Assembly: GCF_000160075.2 (NCBI RefSeq)
Contig: NZ_KI535340.1
Location: 1,513,396-1,577,395, forward strand
DNA: 64,000 nucleotides
From: Abiotrophia defectiva ATCC 49176
GTDB taxonomy: Bacteria; Bacillota; Bacilli; Lactobacillales; Aerococcaceae
Reading direction: 5' to 3'
The notes beneath the pieces were generated by a model that did not search any database, had not been told where the DNA came from, and saw only the letters and a list, made by a program, of their open reading frames with translations. Numbering within the stretch: position 1 is the first letter of the stretch; each line of letters opens with the position of its first letter. The position numbers and the translations under genes were made by a program. Below, piece by piece: positions 57,352-64,000 of this stretch.

Positions 57352-58233
57352 TTAGTTTTTCTTAGTAAAAGTCAGGGTGTAGTCATGGGTGGATACATTG
57401 GATGGTCCCACTTCGATGACCTGGTATTTTTCTGGCCACTGGCCACTGGTCTCACTGCTATCCGCAATGCCTGCCCATGGTTCTAGGCAGACAAATGGTG
57501 CTTTAGCAGGATACGGAGACCAAATCCCCACAAAAGTCATGCCATGATGACTAAGTCCAATGCTGGCTTGAGCGTCTTCTAAGAGCAACTCAGTCTCTGG
57601 CTTGATCTGATAGATGAGCGCATCCTTTTTAAAAGTCTTGTGACTAAGCTCCATTCGACTCAACTCTTGGTAGCGCGCCTTATTAAGCTCAATTAAGCCA
57701 CTAGCTACATCTAGAGGAATATGGCGCAACATCTCCTGTGGTTGGAAGCTAAGGTATACCTCATCAAACTCGTCCTTATCATTTTGGCAGACATTAAAGG
57801 CCGGGTGTCCCCCAATGTTATAGTATAATACCTGGCTAGAATTAGGATTGTGGACCGTATAAGAAACAGTCAAACGTGGGCCAGACAAAATATAGGAGAC
57901 TTGCAGCACAAAGTCAAAAGGATAAAGGGCTTTGGTCTCATCATTTGATGTCAGTTCAAAGGTAACCGCTTGTTGCGACTGAGCAATGACACGAAAGTAA
58001 CTATCTCTAGCAAAACCATGACGCGGTAAGTGATAGTCTTGCCCTTGATAGGAGACAGCCCCTTCCTTTAAGCTACCCACGATAGGAAAGAGAATGGGCG
58101 CCTGACGTCCCCAATAGTTGGGATCCCCTTGCCAGATGAATTCATAACCTGACGCGCGGTCCAAGACAGAGGTCAGTTCGGCCCCCATCTCCTTAATTTT
58201 TACAATTACTTGTTCATTCTCTAGTTGTATCAT
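57352..58233 (-). CDS. Aldose 1-epimerase family protein (LacX/GalM-like)
   Basis: A 293-residue beta-sandwich protein. Family points: ELTSVLDRASGYEFIWQGDP, PILFPIVGSLKEG, HGFARDSYF, NIGGHPAFNV (likely catalytic His) and CLEPWAGIADS (likely Glu). The family interconverts sugar anomers, possibly phosphorylated ones; the substrate is not evident and no sugar operon is adjacent. It sits between recQ and hslU, in the same direction. Confidence 0.88.
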   Translation of the reverse strand: MIQLENEQVIVKIKEMGAELTSVLDRASGYEFIWQGDPNYWGRQAPILFPIVGSLKEGAVSYQGQDYHLPRHGFARDSYFRVIAQSQQAVTFELTSNDETKALYPFDFVLQVSYILSGPRLTVSYTVHNPNSSQVLYYNIGGHPAFNVCQNDKDEFDEVYLSFQPQEMLRHIPLDVASGLIELNKARYQELSRMELSHKTFKKDALIYQIKPETELLLEDAQASIGLSHHGMTFVGIWSPYPAKAPFVCLEPWAGIADSSETSGQWPEKYQVIEVGPSNVSTHDYTLTFTKKN

Positions 58234-58268
58234 GGATATACCTCCTCAAATCTCGTTATGCGAGTTGC

Positions 58269-59657
58269 TTATAAGATATAGTGGCTTAAATCAGGACTTT
58301 CTACAATCTTATCTAAACGTTGACTGACATATGCCCCATTAATCTCAATACGGCCCATATTCATATCCGCGGCTTCATAGAGTAATTCCTCTAAGACGGT
58401 CTCGACAATAGTATGGAGACGACGAGCCCCAATATTATCGGTTGACTCATTTAAGAGCACCGCGTACTCCGCCATTTTATCGATAGCAGAGTCTGTAAAG
58501 ATGACCTCTACCCCTTCTGTAGCCAACATGGCCTGGTATTGATGCAAAATGGCATGTGCAGGCTCTTGCAGGATTCGGCGGAAATCATCTACCTTAAGGT
58601 CGGTCAACTGGACACGGATTGGGAAGCGGCCTTGTAATTCAGGAATTAAATCAGAAGGTTTGGCCACATGGAAGGCACCCGATCCAATAAAGAGAATATG
58701 ATCAGTTGAAATAATACCATACTTAGTCTGAATGTCACTACCTTCAACAATTGGCAAGATGTCACGTTGGACCCCTTGGCGACTAACTTCTCCACCATGA
58801 TTGGATGAAGTCGCAATCTTATCGATTTCGTCGATGAAGATAATGCCACTGTTCTGAGCCAATTCTAAGGCCTGTTGATTGATATCATCCTGATTAACCA
58901 GATGATCTGACTCTTCTTCCGTCAGCAATTCCAGCGCTTCCTTGACGGTCACACTGCGCTTGATTTTTTTCTTAGGCCGTAAGTTTTGGAACTCGGATTG
59001 GACGTCCATCATTTGTTCCATCATAGGGTTTAAGTTGTTGAGTTGCAGTTTCTTCTCTTCTAACTCAATGGTAACTTCTTTGTCATTGATTAAGCCTTGG
59101 CGCAATTGTTCCTTGATTTGGCGGCGACTGACCTTAATGTCATCTGTCACCACTTCCTGAGGTTCCTCCTGGCTTTGAGTCATTTGCTGCAACATAGCCA
59201 TAAAATCATTAGGCTGGGCTTGTTGCTTCTTCTCTTGCTTAATGCCTGGTTTAAGAGCCTTAGCTAGACGGGTCAAAGCACGCTCATAGGCCTCTTCTCT
59301 CACTTCTTGATGTTTAATCTTCTTGACCATGCGAATGCTGGCTTCAACCAAGTCACGTACCATGGCCTCTACGTCACGACCAACATAACCAATTTCGGTA
59401 TACTTGGTCGCTTCTACTTTGACAAAAGGAGCATTGGCGATTTCAGCCAAGCGTCTCGCAATCTCGGTCTTCCCGACCCCAGTTGGTCCAATCATCAAGA
59501 TGTTCTTTGGTTTGACTTCAGCCTGCATAGCAGGCTCTAACTTGAGACGGCGCAGACGATTGCGCAAAGCAATAGCAATGGCACGTTTGGCTTCATCTTG
59601 TCCGATAATGTATTTATTTAACTCATTGACAACATAACGTGGTGTTAATTGACTCAT
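58269..59657 (-). CDS. hslU: ATP-dependent protease ATPase subunit HslU (ClpY)
   Basis: A 462-residue AAA+ unfoldase. Walker A is GPTGVGKTEIARRLAE; Walker B is IIFIDEIDKIA; the substrate pore motif GYVGRDVEAMVRDL and the arginine-finger region TDNIGARRLHTIVE are present, and it ends SPDLSHYIL as in the family. Starts at ATG 59657 (MSQLTPRYVV), with AAGGG upstream at slightly long spacing. It pairs with HslV, 40 bases upstream. Confidence 0.97.
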   Translation of the reverse strand: MSQLTPRYVVNELNKYIIGQDEAKRAIAIALRNRLRRLKLEPAMQAEVKPKNILMIGPTGVGKTEIARRLAEIANAPFVKVEATKYTEIGYVGRDVEAMVRDLVEASIRMVKKIKHQEVREEAYERALTRLAKALKPGIKQEKKQQAQPNDFMAMLQQMTQSQEEPQEVVTDDIKVSRRQIKEQLRQGLINDKEVTIELEEKKLQLNNLNPMMEQMMDVQSEFQNLRPKKKIKRSVTVKEALELLTEEESDHLVNQDDINQQALELAQNSGIIFIDEIDKIATSSNHGGEVSRQGVQRDILPIVEGSDIQTKYGIISTDHILFIGSGAFHVAKPSDLIPELQGRFPIRVQLTDLKVDDFRRILQEPAHAILHQYQAMLATEGVEVIFTDSAIDKMAEYAVLLNESTDNIGARRLHTIVETVLEELLYEAADMNMGRIEINGAYVSQRLDKIVESPDLSHYIL

Positions 59658-59697
59658 AATCAATTCATCCCTTCTATTATAATGGCAAGTCAGCTTA

Positions 59698-60222
59698 CTA
59701 AGCTTCTTCCACTCGAATTTGGTCATTGGTGAAGACATCAATCTCACTGGCAATTTGTAAGGCTTGTTTGGCGATGTCCACAGCGCTTAATTCAGGTGCG
59801 TTACGCTTGAGAGCACGGGCTGCAGCTAAAGCATAGTTGCCGCCTGAACCAATGGTCAAAATGCCATCATCTGGCTCAATGACTTCCCCCGTCCCACTGA
59901 CCATGAGGAGGTTTTCCTTGTCCATGACAATCAGCAGGGCTTCTAACTTCTGCAAAGTCCGGTCAGAACGCCAAGACTTGGCTAGTTCGACAGCCGCTCT
60001 GGTCAATTGTCCTTGGTGCTCACTGAGCTTGGTCTCGAACATTTCTGATAGGGTAATAGCATCCGCTACCCCACCCGCAAAACCAACCAGGACTTGGTTA
60101 TGATAAATGCGTCGAATCTTACGGGCAGAGCCTTTCATAATGACTTGCTGGCCCATGGTAATTTGGCCATCACCAGCCATGGCTAGTTGATTATCTTTTT
60201 TTACAGCACAAATTGTTGTCAT
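59698..60222 (-). CDS. hslV: ATP-dependent protease peptidase subunit HslV (ClpQ)
   Basis: A 174-residue proteasome-like peptidase. Start at ATG 60222, behind AGGAAG, gives MTTICAVKK so that Thr2 becomes the N-terminal nucleophile after Met removal; an upstream in-frame ATG would hide it. The GDGQITMG and [16 protein letters not shown] motifs are typical. Second gene of the xerC-hslV-hslU operon, 24 bases after xerC. Confidence 0.97.
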   Translation of the reverse strand: MTTICAVKKDNQLAMAGDGQITMGQQVIMKGSARKIRRIYHNQVLVGFAGGVADAITLSEMFETKLSEHQGQLTRAAVELAKSWRSDRTLQKLEALLIVMDKENLLMVSGTGEVIEPDDGILTIGSGGNYALAAARALKRNAPELSAVDIAKQALQIASEIDVFTNDQIRVEEA

Positions 60223-60246
60223 GATGGTCACTTCCTTTTAGCGTGA

Positions 60247-61155
60247 TTATTTATCTTGCTTAGCTTGTTTGGCCCTAGGATGGGCTTTAAGGTATTGGCT
60301 ACGCAATTGGTCTTTAGTTACATGCGTATAAATTTGGGTTGAACTGAGGTTGGCGTGGCCCAAGAGTTCTTGAACCGTCCTCAGGTCTGCCCCCTTATTG
60401 AGCAAATGTGTGGCAAAAGAATGCCGCAATTTGTGGGGATAGATTTTTAAATTCATGGCCTGCTCCTCAACCAAGCTCTTGAGTCGCGTCCGAATCTGTC
60501 GGGGACTCATTGGGGCTCCTTTGTCAGTCAGTAGCAGGTATGGGCTATTATTTCTATCAATTTTCGGTCTTAAATGACTTAAGTAATCCCGAATGGCTTG
60601 GGTCGCTGAATCTCCCAAGGGGACGATGCGTTCCTTGTTCCCTTTACCTAGAACTCGAATAAGTTGCACCTCTAAGTTGAGGCGCTCTAAGCTCAATTCG
60701 CTCAGTTCGCTGACCCGCATACCAGTCGCATAGAGAACTTCTAGAAGCATTCGGTCACGCCAGGCCGCATCATCTTCCCGCTTATAAAGGGAATCAAAGA
60801 GTTGAGTCAGTTCTTGTTCATAGAAGAATTGTGGCAAGGTCTTCTTTTTAACCTGGTACTGAACCAATTCCATGGGATTAGTCTCAATCCACCCTTGGCT
60901 TAGGCAGTAGGTAAAAAATGACCGTAGACTGGATAATTTACGGCGGATACTAGTCTTTGCATAGGCTTGTTCATTGAGATAAGCCAAATAGAGTCTAACA
61001 TCTTGATAGGCAATTTGCTTCAAATCACCGCCACCGCTAGTCTCAATAAAAGACTGAAAAGCCGCTAAGTCTTGTTGATAGGCAGCCAGGGTCTTCTGAG
61101 AATAGCGTCTTTCAACACTGATATATTGGAGAAAACGCGCAATAGCTTCTTGCAT
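60247..61155 (-). CDS. xerC: Site-specific tyrosine recombinase XerC (CodV)
   Basis: A 302-residue recombinase resolving chromosome dimers at dif. Catalytic residues: Arg in TGMRVSELS, Lys in GKGNKERIVP, His-x2-Arg in YPHKLRHSFATHLL, His in LGHANLSSTQ and nucleophilic Tyr in IYTHV. N-terminal SAM-like core binding domain present. Start ATG 61155 gives the standard length; the frame extends 29 codons upstream without support. Its place before hslVU is the classic codV order; it is not the prophage integrase. Confidence 0.95.
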   Translation of the reverse strand: MQEAIARFLQYISVERRYSQKTLAAYQQDLAAFQSFIETSGGGDLKQIAYQDVRLYLAYLNEQAYAKTSIRRKLSSLRSFFTYCLSQGWIETNPMELVQYQVKKKTLPQFFYEQELTQLFDSLYKREDDAAWRDRMLLEVLYATGMRVSELSELSLERLNLEVQLIRVLGKGNKERIVPLGDSATQAIRDYLSHLRPKIDRNNSPYLLLTDKGAPMSPRQIRTRLKSLVEEQAMNLKIYPHKLRHSFATHLLNKGADLRTVQELLGHANLSSTQIYTHVTKDQLRSQYLKAHPRAKQAKQDK

Positions 61156-61262
61156 AAGACCACCTACCCTCATTCTTTCTATGTCTTTTAGTGTATCACT
61201 TTTTTGCTCTTGAAGCGACTGCCCCGCTTCATTTGCTCTCAATTGTTAAGAATTGATAAACA

Positions 61263-61294
61263 AAAAGAGATTAAACCTCGGTTTAATCTCTTTT
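61263..61294 (-). terminator. topA terminator
   Basis: Fifteen-base arms AAAAGAGATTAAACC and GGTTTAATCTCTTTT around a minimal loop, with A and T runs at the ends. Confidence 0.9.
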
Positions 61295-61313
61295 ATGCTG
61301 GCAAGGAACTTGC

Positions 61314-63374
61314 TTATTTTTGAATATCTTCTTGATAGTCACAGTGACTGCAAGCAACTTGTTTGCCCTTGCGACTTGTTTTTTCTACTAGATAGTGTTG
61401 GCAGACTGGGCAGTCGCGTCCAATTGGCTTATCCCATGAGACAAAGTCACATTCTGGATATCGATTACAGCCAAAGAAGAGCCGATTCTTCTTGGATTGG
61501 CGTTCGACCACTTGGCCCTGATGACACTGCGGACAGGTCACCCCAATGGTTTTGACAATCGCTTCTGTATGGCGGCAATCCGGGAAATTGCTACAAGCAT
61601 AGAACTTACCAAAACGGCCAATCTTAATGACCATATCGTGCCCACATTCAGGGCAAGCAAAACCAGCTGGCTCATCCTTGATATCAATCTTAGCTACTTC
61701 TTCTTCGGCCTTGGTTAAATTGCCTTTAAAGCCTTCATAGAAGGATTCTAGGACTTGAACCCACTGGAACTTACCTTCTTCAATGGCATCCAGTTCTGTT
61801 TCTAAGCCAGCCGTAAACTCGGTATTCACGATATTAGGGAAATAACTAGTCATGAGATTATTGACAATCTCACCTAGTTCAGTTGGTTCAAACCGCTTGG
61901 CTACCATTTTGACATAGTAACGCTTGCGCAGGGTTTCAATAGTTGGTGAATAGGTAGATGGACGGCCAATCCCCTTTTCTTCTAAGACCTTAACCAAGGA
62001 AGCTTCGTTGTAACGAGCAGGTGGTTGGGTAAAGTGTTGGCTTGGCTTCATATCCGCTACCTTTACTGCCTCCCCAACTTTTAAGTCTGGTAGGAAGTTA
62101 TCCTTAGCCCCTTGAGACGGATAAACCTTAAGGAAACCAGGGAATTTAATCTTAGAGCCATTTGCACGGAAGGTCGCACCATTCTGACTTAAGTCGCAAC
62201 GAATGGTGTCGTAGACTGCATCTGCCATCTGACTGGCTACAAAACGTGACCAAATCAAATTATAGAGTCGATATTGGTCCTTAGTTAAGGATGCTTGGAT
62301 GGACTCTGGCGTCAGCGTGACATTGGATGGTCGAATGGCTTCGTGGGCATCTTGTGCACTTTGGCTATTACGGACTACCTTACCAGGTCCAAGGTATTCA
62401 AATCCAAAGGTCTCGTCAATATAATCCAGGGCAGCTTGACGGGCACTTGGCGCAATACGGGTTGAGTCAGTACGCATATAGGTAATCAAACCGACTGTGT
62501 TACGGCCAAGGCTAATCCCTTCATAGAGCTGTTGAGCGACCATCATGGTTTTGCTGGTACGGAAACCAAGACGATTAGACGCTTCTTGTTGCAGAGTTGA
62601 GGTAGTAAATGGGGCTTGTGACTTACGACGACGCTCCTTCTCCTCAATCTCATCTACCGTGAATGGGGCCTTTTGATCAATTCGCGCCATCACCGTTTGG
62701 ACATCTTGGTGGCTCTTAAGCTCTCGCTTCTTGCCATCCAGTGCATAAAAATCAGCTTGGAACTTGGTTTTGCCCTTAAGGAAGGTCGTCGGAATATCCC
62801 AATACTCTTCTGGTTTGAAATTGCGAATTTCCAGTTCACGGTCAATAATCAGTTTCAAGGCCGTCGACTGTACCCGACCAGCAGATAGACCTTTTTTAAC
62901 TTTCTTCCATAATATAGGTGAAATAGAATAACCGACTACCCGGTCCAAGATACGACGCGCCTGTTGAGCATCGACTAGTTCTTGGTCAATGGCACGCGGA
63001 TGCTTGAAGGCCTCCTTAACAGAATCCTTGGTAATTTCATTAAAGACCACTCGGTTCTTATCACTAGGATCCAAACCTAAAATATAGGACAGATGCCAGG
63101 CGATGGCTTCCCCTTCGCGGTCCGGGTCGGCTGCTAGATAGACTTTTTCAGCTTTTTTGGCGTATTTACGAAGTTCTTTAATGGTATCACCACGGCCACG
63201 AATGTTAATGTAGCTAGGTTCAAAATGGTTATCGATATCCACACCCATTTTGCTCTTAGGTAAATCACGCAAGTGTCCTTTGCTGGCTACTACTTTATAG
63301 TTCTTACCCAAGTATTTATCAATAGTTTTTGCTTTTGTTGGTGATTCGACAATCACCAGATATTTATAAGTCAC
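61314..63374 (-). CDS. topA: DNA topoisomerase I
   Basis: A 686-residue type IA enzyme. Toprim: [17 protein letters not shown] and [16 protein letters not shown]. The active-site Tyr is in [12 protein letters not shown]. Three C-terminal zinc-ribbon units follow ([32 protein letters not shown]), the middle unit also holding CNRYPECD. It removes negative supercoils behind RNA polymerase. Follows dprA in the same direction. Confidence 0.97.
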   Translation of the reverse strand: MTYKYLVIVESPTKAKTIDKYLGKNYKVVASKGHLRDLPKSKMGVDIDNHFEPSYINIRGRGDTIKELRKYAKKAEKVYLAADPDREGEAIAWHLSYILGLDPSDKNRVVFNEITKDSVKEAFKHPRAIDQELVDAQQARRILDRVVGYSISPILWKKVKKGLSAGRVQSTALKLIIDRELEIRNFKPEEYWDIPTTFLKGKTKFQADFYALDGKKRELKSHQDVQTVMARIDQKAPFTVDEIEEKERRRKSQAPFTTSTLQQEASNRLGFRTSKTMMVAQQLYEGISLGRNTVGLITYMRTDSTRIAPSARQAALDYIDETFGFEYLGPGKVVRNSQSAQDAHEAIRPSNVTLTPESIQASLTKDQYRLYNLIWSRFVASQMADAVYDTIRCDLSQNGATFRANGSKIKFPGFLKVYPSQGAKDNFLPDLKVGEAVKVADMKPSQHFTQPPARYNEASLVKVLEEKGIGRPSTYSPTIETLRKRYYVKMVAKRFEPTELGEIVNNLMTSYFPNIVNTEFTAGLETELDAIEEGKFQWVQVLESFYEGFKGNLTKAEEEVAKIDIKDEPAGFACPECGHDMVIKIGRFGKFYACSNFPDCRHTEAIVKTIGVTCPQCHQGQVVERQSKKNRLFFGCNRYPECDFVSWDKPIGRDCPVCQHYLVEKTSRKGKQVACSHCDYQEDIQK

Positions 63375-63465
63375 CTGATCGACACATCCCTTTCTCGAGC
63401 AATGGGGCTTGCTTCAATGTAAATCGTATCAATCTTAGACGAAACCGGATCGCTTGTCAACACTT

Positions 63466-64000
63466 TTAATTCTTTATAGCTTGGAGACGATAGAGAGTTT
63501 CCAGGTCACCCATGAAGTCTGGCAGACTATAAATGGCATTAGCCCCCGCTTCAATTAACTGATTACATCCAGCTGAATTGGCATCACTTAGATGGCCTGG
63601 ACAGACATAAATCTCGCGATTATACTGCAGGGCAAAATTAGCTGTGATGAGACTCCCGCTCCTCAAGGCTGCCTCGACAACCACTAGGGCAGGCGCGATA
63701 CCCGCCACCAGACGATTGCGCATAATGAAATGATGTTTCTTTATTCCTATATGAGGTTGATACTCTGACAAGAGCAAGTTGGATTGGCCTAATTCGTTCA
63801 TGAGACTAGCATGGCTTCGTGGATAACAGGTTCCGAAGCCAGCAGGCAAGACAGCAATGGTTTTACCGCCAGGGCAACTTAAAGCCGTTCGATGGACCAT
63901 GGCATCTACTCCCAAAGCCATCCCCGAGACACAAACATAACCTGCTTGACACAAAGCTTGTGTTAGCGAGCTGGCATCTCGCTGACCTTGTGAGCTAATA
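63466..64000 (-). CDS. dprA: DNA processing protein DprA, 5' part outside the window
   Basis: The reading frame runs off the window edge; the part present covers the C-terminal 177 residues, including ISSQGQRDASSLTQALC at the edge. Family motifs: CVSGMALGVDAMVHRTAL, GTCYPRSHASLMNE, IMRNRLVAGIAPALVVVEA and SGSLITANFALQYNREIY. DprA loads RecA on incoming DNA in natural transformation. The variation ISSQGQR near the edge replaces the usual Val-Gly-Ser-Arg stretch. The gene order dprA-topA-xerC is standard. Confidence 0.92.
   Translation of the reverse strand, partial: ISSQGQRDASSLTQALCQAGYVCVSGMALGVDAMVHRTALSCPGGKTIAVLPAGFGTCYPRSHASLMNELGQSNLLLSEYQPHIGIKKHHFIMRNRLVAGIAPALVVVEAALRSGSLITANFALQYNREIYVCPGHLSDANSAGCNQLIEAGANAIYSLPDFMGDLETLYRLQAIKN

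Noticed and set aside
60247..61155. Tyrosine recombinase as a possible phage integrase
   Set aside because: Its place before hslV/hslU and its length identify it as chromosomal XerC/CodV.

Overview
The window reads as a chromosome segment from a low-to-mid-GC Gram-positive of the order Lactobacillales. Supporting signs are strong AGGAGG-type ribosome binding sites, an LPXTG surface protein, pyruvate formate-lyase plus bifunctional AdhE fermentation, the dprA-topA-xerC-hslV-hslU block, topoisomerase IV genes next to plsY, and a phi LC3-type holin. An Aerococcaceae/Carnobacteriaceae relative is my guess at family level; I cannot name a species.

Region 1 (1-15.7 kb) is the right-hand, late part of a siphovirus-type prophage, cut by the left window edge. 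In order it holds the tail chaperone pair G and G-T (with a canonical -1 slippery heptamer), tape measure, distal tail protein, tail-associated protein, a modular fibre/receptor-binding protein, a gp58-like structural protein, three small late proteins, an internal terminator, then a lysis cassette (membrane protein, phi LC3-like holin, multidomain endolysin with choline-binding-type repeats) closed by two terminators. Behind it lies a separate AT-richer cargo operon with its own promoter, an unusual array of six 10-bp repeats in the leader, and three small genes, the last a HEPN-like protein. A candidate right attachment region follows.

Region 2 (15.9-25.5 kb, plus strand) is core chromosome: lepA, a zinc alcohol dehydrogenase, a sirtuin, an ABC-F ATPase, adhE, msrA and a GNAT acetyltransferase. 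Region 3 (25.5-37.2 kb, minus strand) carries an RRNPP-type regulator, a HesB-like protein, a VanY-type carboxypeptidase, a YdcF-like protein, a CPBP protease-like gene beside a decayed copy of the neighbouring GDPD gene end, a zinc-ribbon protein, a thioredoxin-like protein, an LPXTG coiled-coil protein, a CapA-like protein, a thermonuclease, an acetyltransferase and an orphan PTS IIB. An AraC regulator follows on the plus strand.

Region 4 (38.6-50 kb, minus strand) holds nrdH behind two NrdR-box-like sites and a four-gene ABC transporter/S66 peptidase operon. That operon is preceded by what looks like a classical leader-peptide attenuator whose 17-residue peptide ends Tyr-Trp-Gln-Phe-Trp-His-Arg, suggesting aromatic amino acid (tryptophan) control. 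It continues with rqcH, a TlpA-like thioredoxin, Mn-dependent pyrophosphatase, pflA and pflB. Region 5 (50-64 kb) holds parC, parE, plsY (plus strand), recQ, an aldose-epimerase-like gene, hslU, hslV, xerC, topA and the 3' part of dprA.

Themes linking genes: adhE, pflB and the zinc alcohol dehydrogenase share TTCACAA/TTGTGAA half-sites, and adhE and pflB also have cre-like boxes, consistent with joint redox and carbon control of fermentation. The most novel-looking items are the leader-peptide attenuator, the repeat-led prophage cargo operon, the paired NrdR boxes on a lone nrdH, and the gene-end relic at the CPBP/GDPD junction.
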